DNA of 64,000 nt, taken from Pseudoxanthomonas sp. PXM01 (GTDB taxonomy: Bacteria; Pseudomonadota; Gammaproteobacteria; Xanthomonadales; Xanthomonadaceae). The translations under genes were made by a program, and so were the position numbers. Where the stretch lies: contig NZ_JACVAJ010000001.1 of the NCBI RefSeq assembly GCF_014851815.1, forward strand, positions 310,001 to 374,000, in the 5' to 3' direction. Below the pieces are notes generated by a model. It did no database searches, was not told where the DNA came from, and saw nothing but the letters and a program-made list of their open reading frames with translations. Positions 37,452 through 46,008 of this stretch are shown in pieces. How positions within the stretch are numbered: position 1 is the first letter of the stretch; each line of letters begins with the position of its first letter.

Positions 37452-38366
37452 TCATCTAGGAGTTTGGTTCCGCGCGACACCTGCACGATCTTCGCTCATC
37501 CAGCGCTTCACTTCTTCAACGTTGTCAACTACGACGTGCTGCGTGGCCGGATTGTCTGAAACCACTAGTTCTTGCAAGTTCAAGTGGCGCAATGTGTAGA
37601 AGAGCATCGCTTTACGGCACTCGAGCACACATCGATCCTCTTTCATGCCGTAGTCGCGCATCACGGCTTGCCGCTGCAGCGGGCTGAGATCTGGATGAGG
37701 CTTCAAACAGACTGCCACGGTTGTGTTCCAGCCAACATCCGACTCGGGGTCGATCAGCTCTGAGCTCTCCACAGTTCTCTCAATAGACAGTCGGCCGATC
37801 GCAAAATCTCTGAACAGCTGCCGCGTATGACACCACGCGCGAACATGCCATCTCAGTCCATCAAAACCGACCGCATGCGGGGTCAGCAGCCAGTAGCGCG
37901 GCTCGTGTGCATCCATGGATTGATAGGTCACCTGCAGAGTGTGGCGATCTCGTATTGCTCTCACGATCGTGGCCACTTCTGCACTATCAATGGTGCGAGC
38001 GGGCGTGGCGACCACACCGGTCGGTGGGACAAAGCCAATGAAGCTGTCTTCCTCGGCAATGACCCCGCGGGCTAAGCGGCTCAGTTCATCCAGGTACCGG
38101 GTGGCAACGGAGCGACCAAACTGCGGATCAAAGGTGGGAAGCGCAACGTAGGTGCGAAGCCTAGGGTCGTACTCCAGGTTCGCTGGCGCCATGGACTGGT
38201 ACAGGGCCAAGTCGGCCGATGCCTGCGGGACCGAGATATCGAAGAAAGCGATCAAGTCTTTGCGGTTGATGCGCCCGTCGTATTGGAGCCTGACATCAAT
38301 GAAGGCCAGCCGACGTGCTTGGCCCCATCGGGGCCTATCTGTGGCCAAATCTGACGTGGAGGTCAT
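37452..38366 (-). CDS. capW: WYL-domain repressor, CapW-like (CBASS regulator)
   Basis: A 304-residue regulator. The N-terminal winged helix (about 12-70, RLAFIDVRLQYDGRINRKDLIAFFDIS) is followed by the WYL domain with TYQSMD, LTPHAVGFDGLRWHVRAWCH and FRDFAIGRL, and a C-terminal WCX-like extension. The segment order is that of CapW/BrxR-family repressors that control phage-defence operons. It diverges from the CD-NTase across 113 bases that hold matching dyads. These regulators are thought to sense infection or DNA damage and derepress the operon. Confidence 0.85.
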   Translation of the reverse strand: MTSTSDLATDRPRWGQARRLAFIDVRLQYDGRINRKDLIAFFDISVPQASADLALYQSMAPANLEYDPRLRTYVALPTFDPQFGRSVATRYLDELSRLARGVIAEEDSFIGFVPPTGVVATPARTIDSAEVATIVRAIRDRHTLQVTYQSMDAHEPRYWLLTPHAVGFDGLRWHVRAWCHTRQLFRDFAIGRLSIERTVESSELIDPESDVGWNTTVAVCLKPHPDLSPLQRQAVMRDYGMKEDRCVLECRKAMLFYTLRHLNLQELVVSDNPATQHVVVDNVEEVKRWMSEDRAGVARNQTPR

Positions 38367-38404
38367 GTAATCGGTTCCAGCGGGACTTAGTCTAGGCTAT
38401 CATG

Positions 38405-38445
38405 CGAATAGTTACTTGACGATAAAGAAACTATTCGAATAGGCT
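38405..38445 (+). promoter_or_regulatory. CBASS promoter with overlapping operator dyads
   Basis: CGAATAGTT (38405-38413) and AACTATTCG (38429-38437) form a perfect nine-base inverted repeat with a 15-base spacer. The right arm also begins the perfect palindrome CTATTCGAATAG (38431-38442). The CGAATAG unit thus occurs three times. TTGACG (38416-38421) lies in the spacer and TAGGCT (38440-38445) overlaps the palindrome, 18 bases apart, so a bound regulator would block the cyclase promoter. This fits a CapW-type operator. Confidence 0.65.
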
Positions 38446-38479
38446 GTGAGCAATCCCCAGACTATGCGGTCCCGCCCCC

Positions 38480-39658
38480 ATGACTCGTTTCTCAAACGAC
38501 CGCCTAGTGGCCCTGCTCAGGGAGATCGAACTGCCTGACCGGGCGTACGAGAAGGCCGAATCCCGCTATCAGAGCCTGGCACAGTGGTTTTCACGTCCCG
38601 GCTCGGAGCTGCAGCCGTACGACGCCCACCTGTTTGTCCAAGGCTCGTTCGCTCTGGGCACCTCCGTGCGGCCCGTCAGTCCGGAAGAAGAGTACGACCT
38701 GGACTTCACCTGCAAGCTGCGCCGCGGCGTGACGCGCCAGACCCACTCACAGGCCGACTTGAAGGCCCTGCTCGGTCGCGAGATGGCGGCCTATCGCATC
38801 GCCCAGCAAATCCAGAAGCCGCTTGAACCCAAAACCCGCTGCTGGCGGCTGAGCTACGAGGATGCGATGCCATTTCATATGGATGTCGTGCCCGGCCTGC
38901 GTGCGGACGATGTGCGTCGCAAGTACCTGAGCAACCGCATGCTGAGCCAGACCCTTCCGATGGCGCTGGCCGAACAAATCGCGCGGCGTGCGCTCTGGAT
39001 CACCGACGACACGCTAAGCACCTACCGGCAGATCAGCGACGACTGGCCATCCAGCAATCCAGGCGGCTATCAGCAGTGGTTTCTCTCGCGCATGCAGCAC
39101 GAGGACCCGTCCAAGATCCTCGCCAAGGCACATGTGGATCCCATGCCGGTATACCGAGGCAAGTCACCTCTGCAGCAGACAGTGCAGCTGCTCAAGCGCC
39201 ATCGGGACGTCCAGTTCTCCGATGATCCCGATCTGAAGCCCTCCTCGATCATCATCACCACGATCGCCGCGCATGCCCATGTTCCGGGCGATGACCTGAC
39301 CACCTCGCTGCATCGAGCGCTGGCAGCGCTCGAACAGGTCAGAGCATCCGACATCAACAACATCCTCAACCCGGTTGAGCCGGATGAAGACTTCGCCGAT
39401 CGCTGGCGCCGGGCGGACCTGAGGCACCTCAATCTCAAAGCCCACTTCCACGACTGGATCAGTGCAGCGCGCAGCGCATTCCAGCGCTACCTGACGCAGG
39501 AGGTACCCCAGCGCCTGTTGGATAGCGCATACGATGACTTCCGGGTAGGAATGTCGGGTGATACGGCACGGGCGCTCACCGGCGCCTCTGTCGTCGTGCC
39601 TTCAGCCCCGACCAAGGTCGCCCTGGCCACCACGCCTGCAGCGCCGTGGGCTGAGTAA
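38480..39658 (+). CDS. CD-NTase, cyclic oligonucleotide synthase (CBASS)
   Basis: A 392-residue nucleotidyltransferase of the cGAS/DncV-like fold that makes the CBASS second messenger on phage infection. The GS motif is in VQGSFALGTSV (Gly55-Ser56), the first two catalytic Asp are D73 and D75 in EEEYDLDF, and the third is D135 in PFHMDVVPG. The C-terminal half holds the helical second domain. The product and clade cannot be read from sequence alone; a SAVED effector next door argues for a cyclic trinucleotide or dinucleotide ligand. The E2-like gene follows four bases after its stop. Confidence 0.9.
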   Translation: MTRFSNDRLVALLREIELPDRAYEKAESRYQSLAQWFSRPGSELQPYDAHLFVQGSFALGTSVRPVSPEEEYDLDFTCKLRRGVTRQTHSQADLKALLGREMAAYRIAQQIQKPLEPKTRCWRLSYEDAMPFHMDVVPGLRADDVRRKYLSNRMLSQTLPMALAEQIARRALWITDDTLSTYRQISDDWPSSNPGGYQQWFLSRMQHEDPSKILAKAHVDPMPVYRGKSPLQQTVQLLKRHRDVQFSDDPDLKPSSIIITTIAAHAHVPGDDLTTSLHRALAALEQVRASDINNILNPVEPDEDFADRWRRADLRHLNLKAHFHDWISAARSAFQRYLTQEVPQRLLDSAYDDFRVGMSGDTARALTGASVVVPSAPTKVALATTPAAPWAE

Positions 39659-39662
39659 TGCC

Positions 39663-40322
39663 ATGCACTTCCGGGAGTCCGACATCGTGCAGGGGCTGGA
39701 GAAGTGGTCCCGCTTGCGGCGGCGTCCCAGTCGTGACGCGTCCATCGCAGTCCTTGAGGGCGAGATCTTCTTTGAGCTTTCACCGGCAGGTAAACCGACG
39801 GTGCAAGACACCTACCGAGTTCGATTGGAAATCCCGACCGAGCCCGGCGCCAAGCTCCCGGTCGCACAAGAAGTTGGGGGGCGGATTCCGCACGGGTTGG
39901 ACAGCCACAATCCGGGAGGGCGTTTGTGCCTGGGCTCTCCGCTCCGGCTGCTGACGCTGCTGGGTCAAGCCCCCAGTCTCAATACCTACATTGAGCAGTG
40001 CGTCGTGCCCTTTCTCTATGCCCACACGCTGCGGGAACAGGGGCATGACTATCCGTTCTCCGAACTGGCGCACGGTACGGCGGGACTTGTAGATGATTAC
40101 GTCCAGCTGTTCGGTTTGAAGGGCGGCCATCAAGTGCCCAGCGCTCTGCATGCGCTAAGCCTGCGAAAACGCGTGGCCAACAAGCGGCCCTGCCCATGTC
40201 AGTGCGGAAAGCGCCTGGGTCGGTGCCGAACTCGCCACTACCTGGCGCCCTTCCGACACTTGGCACCGCGATGGCTCTATCGCTCAGAGCACACGGGCAG
40301 GAACTGGGGAGTAGCAGGCTGA
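39663..40322 (+). CDS. E2-like (ubiquitin-conjugating-fold) protein of short type II CBASS
   Basis: A 219-residue protein. The E2-fold catalytic Cys is Cys89 in SHNPGGRLCLGSP, matching the active-site block of eukaryotic E2 and of the Cap2 E2 domain. Residues about 25-60 give the antiparallel strands of the fold (IFFELSPAGK, YRVRLEIPTE). No E1 or JAB domain or gene is present, the hallmark of type II-short CBASS, in which the E2 is thought to modify or prime the CD-NTase. The C-terminus has an extra Cys cluster (177, 179, 181, 188; CPCQCGKRLGRC) resembling a SEC-C zinc motif. Confidence 0.82.
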   Translation: MHFRESDIVQGLEKWSRLRRRPSRDASIAVLEGEIFFELSPAGKPTVQDTYRVRLEIPTEPGAKLPVAQEVGGRIPHGLDSHNPGGRLCLGSPLRLLTLLGQAPSLNTYIEQCVVPFLYAHTLREQGHDYPFSELAHGTAGLVDDYVQLFGLKGGHQVPSALHALSLRKRVANKRPCPCQCGKRLGRCRTRHYLAPFRHLAPRWLYRSEHTGRNWGVAG

Positions 40323-40323
40323 C

Positions 40324-41427
40324 ATGAGCACAACATGGACGCGGTGGTCCCAGCACATTCTTGAGCACCTCGTTAGGTGGACAACGCGGCGCAGACACGG
40401 CGGCCGTGTGCTGCTGAAGACGGGGGTCATGATCGTATTAGCCACCTTTGCCGGCGGCTACTCGCTTCAACTCAAACACCAGGCAACGCTTGGCAGCTGG
40501 ACAGCGTGGCTGTCCACGGGCGAAGGCTTGCCCCTGGAGATGCTCAGGGTTGCCTTCTGGCTTGGGGTGGTGCTGATTGTCATCGGCACGCTATGGATGT
40601 GTATCAATGCTGCCGACGACCGCCGTAACGCCTCGCGTGCGACCGTTATTGCAGTTGAGCTTCGCGGCTTGGTGGACACCTCCGACACACCGCTCAACGC
40701 AGCGATCCCGCGACGGCTACCCGGTGCGCGCCTGTCGATCCTGCTGGATCTGCGCCCTCAGGCTCGTACAGGCGCGGCCGAGGCCGCCTTACAGGAGCTG
40801 TTGCGACTACCGGACTTGCTGCGCCTTACGCGCGTAGATCGCCCTCGTGAGTTGACGCAACTAGTGGTTGGAGGTGTGGTGCAAGTGCCCTTCCTCTTTG
40901 CCGCAGGCATGCTGCTCGACGATGAAGGTGCGATTCTCTCCATGGACTGGGATCGTCAGGGAAGTAGGTGGCGTGAGCTTGATGAGCCTGATGACGGAGA
41001 GCGCTTTGAAGTGAAAGGCTTGGAGAGCCTGCCTGAGAATTCACCTCGGATACTGGTCGCTGTCTCCGCTTCTTACTTGGTGGATCGCCGCGCGATCTCT
41101 GAAACTTTCTCAGAACTGCCTATGGTGACACTGGCATTGCCAGACCCGCGCCCCAATGTCCTTTGGTCTGCAGAAAAACAGGCGGCACTCTCCCAACAGT
41201 TCCTTGAACTTATGGCCATGCTCGCAAACCGCGCGGTGTCACGTGTTGACCTGGTGCTAGCCGCGCCGGCTTCCTTGGCCCTGCGCTTGGGGCGCGCCTA
41301 TGACCTCAGAAACATGTCGAGTGTGTACTGTTACCAATATCAGAGGGACCATGCGCCACCCTATCCATGGAGCGTCAGCGCATCTCTGGGAGAACCTCTA
41401 AGGTTGACCTACACGCCCTCCAAGTGA
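40324..41427 (+). CDS. Two-transmembrane SAVED effector (Cap14-like)
   Basis: A 367-residue membrane effector. Two transmembrane helices lie at about 29-50 and 72-93. The remainder, about 110-367, fits the SAVED domain that binds cyclic oligonucleotides: LARLSILLDLRPQ-like strand with ARTGAAEAAL, VAVSASYLVDRRA, then LEL-x-AMLANRAVSRVDLVLAAPASLALRLGR and a VYCYQYQRD block near the end. 2TM-SAVED proteins (Cap14 type) disrupt the inner membrane on ligand binding, causing abortive infection. The ATG is one base after the E2 stop. Confidence 0.82.
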   Translation: MSTTWTRWSQHILEHLVRWTTRRRHGGRVLLKTGVMIVLATFAGGYSLQLKHQATLGSWTAWLSTGEGLPLEMLRVAFWLGVVLIVIGTLWMCINAADDRRNASRATVIAVELRGLVDTSDTPLNAAIPRRLPGARLSILLDLRPQARTGAAEAALQELLRLPDLLRLTRVDRPRELTQLVVGGVVQVPFLFAAGMLLDDEGAILSMDWDRQGSRWRELDEPDDGERFEVKGLESLPENSPRILVAVSASYLVDRRAISETFSELPMVTLALPDPRPNVLWSAEKQAALSQQFLELMAMLANRAVSRVDLVLAAPASLALRLGRAYDLRNMSSVYCYQYQRDHAPPYPWSVSASLGEPLRLTYTPSK

Positions 41428-41490
41428 TCGCATCGGCATTCTGAGAAGTATTGTTCTAGGGTGGGAAACGGTATCGGTAAGGAAAATCTC

Positions 41491-43320
41491 ATGCTCTACG
41501 CTCCGACATTTCAAGATTGCGCACTTGTCACCGATGACGCACTTCTGGCAGCGCAGGTATCCGCTCTCTTTACTCGTCAGGGATGCTACTTCCCGGTAAT
41601 GGATGGGCCGCGGTTAGCGCGTGAGGACGCGGAAAACGAAACGATACGTCGACGAAACGCACTTGTTCTTTCTGGAGTGCAGCAAGTCTTGATCGGCGGC
41701 CTACCTAACGACGCGGCAGTAGCAATGGCGGTTGGCTGGCCGCGCTGTGCCCACCATGACGCATATCCGGATCTTAAGGCGATTGTTGGCGGGCGTAGTC
41801 GCTCAAGAGGATCGCTGCACTGGGGCAAGGACAACTTGGGCGTAGGCGTATATCAAGCGCGTCTGGCCTCATGCGAACTTGTAATCGACCTCGACTCCTC
41901 GCCAGAGATATCGTTGGTAAGCCGGGGCAAACATCTGCTTGTAGTGTTCGAGCGGGGCGATGCGTTGGCGGAAGTTATCGCCAGCAACATCGCTTTCGCT
42001 AGCAACGCTTCTTTCGTGACCATCCCAGAGTTGGCTGAGGAACTACATAATCATTGGATTGAGGATATATACGATCTTGGCGAGGGCGGCGAAGTAAGCA
42101 CGCGCTTCAATGCCATTGTGGAACGTGCTCGACAACACGTTGGGACGCTGGAGCTTACGAGCTATGACTCCATTCTCTTTGTTACGGCCGGATTTCCTTG
42201 GGGAGTGATCGCTCCGCATACGGCCGTTACCCACATGTATCGCTACCCCGACTTTGGACGGTCTACGATCGAGGGCATCTGGGCTTCCCAAGGGCGGGCA
42301 CGATCGACGCGTACTGCTTTGCTTGTCGACCCGGGTGCCGTCGAGGGCGCAGAGATGGTTGATGTAGCGCATGCCCTTCATGAACGAGGAGCATTGGTGC
42401 GTACGGTCAAGGGGGAAGAGGCCACTCCAATGATGGTGCAGTTTCTTTTTGACCTCGTCCCGTATGACGTCATCGTGATATCCAGCCATTCGGGAGACGC
42501 GCAGGGGCATCGGCTTACCTATGAGTTCCCGGACTTGGAAGGAAAGCACCGAACCCTGATCGTGGATCGCGCCCTAAGCTTTAGCTACGACCGATTCGAG
42601 GACATGTTTCGGGTAATGGAGTACTACCGCTTTCATTCATTGGATGGCGTGAGCTGGCGCGACAAAGCCGGCAAGGAGGCTTTACCGGTAGGCAGCGCTA
42701 TGTTGGCCTGGCGAGATCTTGGTGGACTTGAGGGTCGCAATGAATACTTGGTAGCCAGCGAGGAGATCGGCCGCGTCCCTGGCTCAATGGGGATCCAGAT
42801 GCATGGGGAGATCATGCTTTTCGCTTCTCATGCATTCGCAATGGGATCGGCCCCCCTCTTCTTCAACAACTCTTGCTGGTCGTGGCATGAATTGAGTATG
42901 CGCGCCACGTTCGCAGGTGCACGTGGCTACATTGGAAGCCTTTATCCGGTCTTGGATCCTGAGGCTCAAGATGTTGCGCGAGCACTTTTCGCATCGCCTT
43001 CTGACGTTGCGATTCCGGTAGCGCTGTGGCGAGCTCAGCAGGATGTTTACGGAAGCACTTCACGTCGCCCCTATGTAATGGTCGGGCTTCCGTATCTTTC
43101 GCTTCCTCGCAATGAGGCCGATTCTATAGCCTTTCTGCATAAGGCTTATCGAAGCGGGCGCGCCGCATGGACAGCCAAGGCGCAGGAGTCTGAGCACGAG
43201 GACGTGCGACGCAATGCAGCTCGATACGAGAGGTTTCTTCGGGAAGATGAAGCCCGGTTCCACAATCAAGTCCGCGCTTTTGGCTTGAGCGTCAACACTG
43301 AATCGCTATTCTTCTCGTAA
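41491..43320 (+). CDS. CHAT/caspase-like peptidase candidate downstream of CBASS
   Basis: A 609-residue protein of no named family. The C-terminal part (about 320-500) looks like a CHAT/caspase-fold peptidase. His333 is in YDVIVISSHSGDAQG, after a hydrophobic strand, and Cys462 is in APLFFNNSCWSWHELS, followed by FAGARGYIGSLYPVLDPEAQDVARALF, the typical post-Cys helix and strand. The N-terminal 300 residues are uncharacterised alpha-beta sequence that could sense a trigger. The ATG at 41491 has AAGGAAAA upstream. It lies 63 bases after the SAVED gene on the same strand, so it may belong to the defence operon as a protease component or be a separate system. Confidence 0.7.
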   Translation: MLYAPTFQDCALVTDDALLAAQVSALFTRQGCYFPVMDGPRLAREDAENETIRRRNALVLSGVQQVLIGGLPNDAAVAMAVGWPRCAHHDAYPDLKAIVGGRSRSRGSLHWGKDNLGVGVYQARLASCELVIDLDSSPEISLVSRGKHLLVVFERGDALAEVIASNIAFASNASFVTIPELAEELHNHWIEDIYDLGEGGEVSTRFNAIVERARQHVGTLELTSYDSILFVTAGFPWGVIAPHTAVTHMYRYPDFGRSTIEGIWASQGRARSTRTALLVDPGAVEGAEMVDVAHALHERGALVRTVKGEEATPMMVQFLFDLVPYDVIVISSHSGDAQGHRLTYEFPDLEGKHRTLIVDRALSFSYDRFEDMFRVMEYYRFHSLDGVSWRDKAGKEALPVGSAMLAWRDLGGLEGRNEYLVASEEIGRVPGSMGIQMHGEIMLFASHAFAMGSAPLFFNNSCWSWHELSMRATFAGARGYIGSLYPVLDPEAQDVARALFASPSDVAIPVALWRAQQDVYGSTSRRPYVMVGLPYLSLPRNEADSIAFLHKAYRSGRAAWTAKAQESEHEDVRRNAARYERFLREDEARFHNQVRAFGLSVNTESLFFS

Positions 43321-43417
43321 GTCCCGTCTACTACTGTCCCCTACCCTCGATAAATCTCCCTAATTCCCCTGAGTCGATCTGAGCTCCTGGCTAGAAGCAG
43401 CTATACGAAGTTGGCAA

Positions 43418-43777
43418 TCACAGAGCCAAAACTGATCCTCCGACCACTCTCCAGCCGATAGCAGTGGCGACCCAGAAGCGACAGTACTGAAAGTCGCCTG
43501 AGAATTCGGTCCCATCGAACTTTCCAGCGAGACTGGCGTTCACTAGCGTTACAGCTGACGAACCGTGCATGACTACCTCGACAGATCGCCACTCAGCCTT
43601 TGTCAATTTCTGTCGCCCAGACCTGTGAAGATTCAGATCATCCTCCTTTTTGAAGACGTCGCCGGATGGTCCCACAAAGATCAGCCCATCCGCGATCAAC
43701 GAATCTAGAGCAGCTACATCGCTTGCAAGCATCGCACCACGCAATGCTTCTTCCAGTTTCCTGACCGTCGATTCCAT
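43418..43777 (-). CDS. DUF4440/SnoaL-like (NTF2-fold) protein
   Basis: A 119-residue single-domain protein. The pattern VRKLEEALRGAMLASDVAALDSLIADGLIFVGPSG followed by strand-rich sequence ending GWRVVGGSV is characteristic of DUF4440 NTF2-like proteins, which include small-molecule-binding and unidentified enzymes. Function here unknown. It is the first minus-strand gene right of the defence island and starts at the ATG at 43777. Confidence 0.8.
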   Translation of the reverse strand: MESTVRKLEEALRGAMLASDVAALDSLIADGLIFVGPSGDVFKKEDDLNLHRSGRQKLTKAEWRSVEVVMHGSSAVTLVNASLAGKFDGTEFSGDFQYCRFWVATAIGWRVVGGSVLAL

Positions 43778-43799
43778 AACAATTCCTCAATAGGCCTCT

Positions 43800-44111
43800 G
43801 CCTGCATGAAATGCGCAAACCAATACTAGCCTCCAATCAGCCCTGAAGCTGTGCCTGCGATGTCTCGCAGCTGGGCTGGACGAGTTCGCAAGGCGAATCC
43901 CGCCAGACCTCAAGTGGTCGACCACACCGTCGCTGTTACACAGAAGCACGAGGCTGCCTGCGTTGAGGCCGTACTCCTCGCGCTTCTCAGCGTATACAGA
44001 GGCGACTAAGAAGCCGGCCTGACCCGTGGCGCCAGAAGGAGTCGATGTCAGTCTAGCGATGGCAAGCGATACGACTGGACCCGATTCAAGCTGCGGTTCG
44101 TCGATCAGCAT
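43800..44111 (-). other. Possible gene remnant, unresolved
   Basis: The minus strand is open from an ATG at 44111. Its first 85 or so residues (starting LIDEPQLESGPVVSLAIARL, later EYGLNAGSLVLLCNSDG) have a protein-like composition. The frame then degenerates and runs into the DUF4440 gene out of phase. I do not recognise a family. This could be a decayed gene or chance. Otherwise the 350 bases between the DUF4440 gene and the LysR gene hold nothing I can support. Confidence 0.25.
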
Positions 44112-44133
44112 GCCAGGTCGACTTTGAAACGCG

Positions 44134-45063
44134 TCACACGGATCGCGTGGTCCCATGCGAGGCTTCTTCCTGAAGCCACTGGCAGAACGCGTCGACGGTG
44201 GCATCCGCTGTCCGCCCGGCCTGTCGGACCACCCAAAATCGGTAAGCGTTCTCCGATGTCGGCTCGAACGGTCGGACAAGACGTCCCTGGCGAAGATCTT
44301 CTTCCACCAAGGGCGCAACGCCCATCGCGACGCCGTGTCCGGCAATGGCAGCCTCCTGTGCGAGATAGATACTGGCGAATACGGGACCACGGCGCGCGTC
44401 GACAGTGTCGGCGCCGGCGACCTTCAGCCAGTCGGACCAGGACGGAACACCGGGTCGGCCACGCGCACTCTCGTCGTGCAGTAGCGTGTGATGCCGAAGA
44501 TCTGTCGGCCGATTGAGCGGCGGCGAGCCTTCTGCGAGCAACGAGGGCGCGCATACCGGAAACACTGGTGCATCCATCAAAGCTTCATAGCGAACGTCTG
44601 CATAACCGCCAGGTCCGTACCGAATCCCGACATCGAAGCCCTCACGTACGAAGTCAACGTGCCCGTCACTGGTGACGACACGCACCCGAATATCGGGCCG
44701 CGTGCGCTGGAAGCGATGCAGTCGCGGCGCCAGCCACTTCGCCGCCAAGGATTCCATTGTCGTCACCTGCAAGTCCGTCGATGCCCCTGACGTAGCACGA
44801 TCCAGCGCCACATCCAGCTTCCCGAGCAGTTCTCCTACCGTGTCGGCCAATGCCTGCCCTTCCGGCGTCAACACGACCGAGCGGTGATTCCTCTGAAAGA
44901 GCGCGGTGCCCAGATAAGCCTCGAGGTGCTTGATCTGGTGACTGACGGCGGCCGGCGTCACGAACAGTTCCTGGGCCGCCACATTGAAACTAAGGTGGCG
45001 CGCAGCGGCCTCGAAGGTTCGCAGGGCATTAAGAGGTGCGGCGTGGCGTCGTTTCACGAGCAT
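44134..45063 (-). CDS. LysR-family regulator, GcvA-like
   Basis: A 309-residue regulator. The N-terminal HTH reads NALRTFEAAARHLSFNVAAQELFVTPAAVSHQIKHLEAYLG, as in the GcvA/AmpR branch, and a substrate-binding domain follows. The ATG at 45063 gives the usual start MLVKRRHAAPLNALRTFEA; an upstream in-frame start would add 11 residues. It diverges from two metallo-beta-lactamase-fold genes across 111 bases, so these are its likely targets. Confidence 0.92.
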   Translation of the reverse strand: MLVKRRHAAPLNALRTFEAAARHLSFNVAAQELFVTPAAVSHQIKHLEAYLGTALFQRNHRSVVLTPEGQALADTVGELLGKLDVALDRATSGASTDLQVTTMESLAAKWLAPRLHRFQRTRPDIRVRVVTSDGHVDFVREGFDVGIRYGPGGYADVRYEALMDAPVFPVCAPSLLAEGSPPLNRPTDLRHHTLLHDESARGRPGVPSWSDWLKVAGADTVDARRGPVFASIYLAQEAAIAGHGVAMGVAPLVEEDLRQGRLVRPFEPTSENAYRFWVVRQAGRTADATVDAFCQWLQEEASHGTTRSV

Positions 45064-45174
45064 TCCTACAGCGCAAGTCCGAGCATCGTATCGCATTAGT
45101 TTTTATAACGCGAAGTTGAGAATAACTCGTTTGCCGCAGCGTCTCCGCTTGCCCACGATGCGGACATCCTGACA

Positions 45175-46008
45175 ATGGCTTCCGTCGTGCGAATCGAAAA
45201 CCTATGTGCTGACGTAATGATGTTCGTGGGTGATGCTTACGAATCCGTGGCTACCGCTTTCATTGACGGCAGCAAAGTACTCCTCATCGACGCGTTGGGG
45301 AGCGAAGAAGATGCGCGCTGGCTGCGCGCCGTGCTCTGCGACCAGATGGGAATCACCGTACACCTGGTCGCCACCACCCACTTCATGAGCGACCACATGG
45401 CCGGGCTCACGCAGTTCCCCGGCGCACTGGTCATTGCCCACCCACATTACCGTCATACCTTCCTTTCGCAGAATCAGCCTGTTGCCGCGTTCTACCGGGA
45501 GCCGAACCTGATTCTCGACAACATGGTCCTGCAGTGGGGCCGGCACCAACTCCACTTCGTGTTCAATCCCGGCAAGACGATGGACCACTTCAGCGTTGAT
45601 GTGCCGACGGCGGACCTCGCTTTCGCGGGCGACAACATCGTCGGCAACATCGTCTACCTGTCGAAAGCCGATCCTGTGCTGCAGCGTACTGCCATCGGTC
45701 GCATCCGCACACTTGGAAGAAGCAGGATAGTGGGTGGCCACATTGGTGCGTTCGATGCCCCGGTGCTCGACAACGCATTGCATTATCTCGAACGTATCCA
45801 GGAAAGCGTAGTACGCATTCGCATGGATTCTCCCGCGGCAGAGGTACCGCATCGGATCGCATCGATCCGGATAGAGGACTGCGTGGAATCGCATGTGCAA
45901 CCGACGCCGTTCGAGCGGGAATGGCACGCGCATAACCTGGACGTCATCGTCTCCCAGTCCATCTTCACGCTGGACGCATCGCTCACGTCCATGAGGTCCG
46001 CCGCATGA
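45175..46008 (+). CDS. Metallo-beta-lactamase-fold hydrolase with variant zinc motif
   Basis: A 277-residue soluble protein of the MBL superfamily. The zinc motif reads THFMSDHMAG, i.e. His-x-Met-x-Asp-His instead of the usual His-x-His-x-Asp-His; later motifs include NPGKTMDHFSVDV with a His and FAGDN with the bridging Asp, and VGGHIG with the final His. No signal peptide is visible. The substrate is unknown. The ATG overlaps nothing upstream, and the stop overlaps the next gene by four bases (ATGA). Confidence 0.8.
   Translation: MASVVRIENLCADVMMFVGDAYESVATAFIDGSKVLLIDALGSEEDARWLRAVLCDQMGITVHLVATTHFMSDHMAGLTQFPGALVIAHPHYRHTFLSQNQPVAAFYREPNLILDNMVLQWGRHQLHFVFNPGKTMDHFSVDVPTADLAFAGDNIVGNIVYLSKADPVLQRTAIGRIRTLGRSRIVGGHIGAFDAPVLDNALHYLERIQESVVRIRMDSPAAEVPHRIASIRIEDCVESHVQPTPFEREWHAHNLDVIVSQSIFTLDASLTSMRSAA

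Noticed and set aside
41491-43320. Reading the 609-residue protein as a known CBASS ancillary gene (Cap2 or Cap3)
   Set aside because: No E1, E2 or JAB motif is present; the visible motifs are His and Cys of a caspase-like fold.
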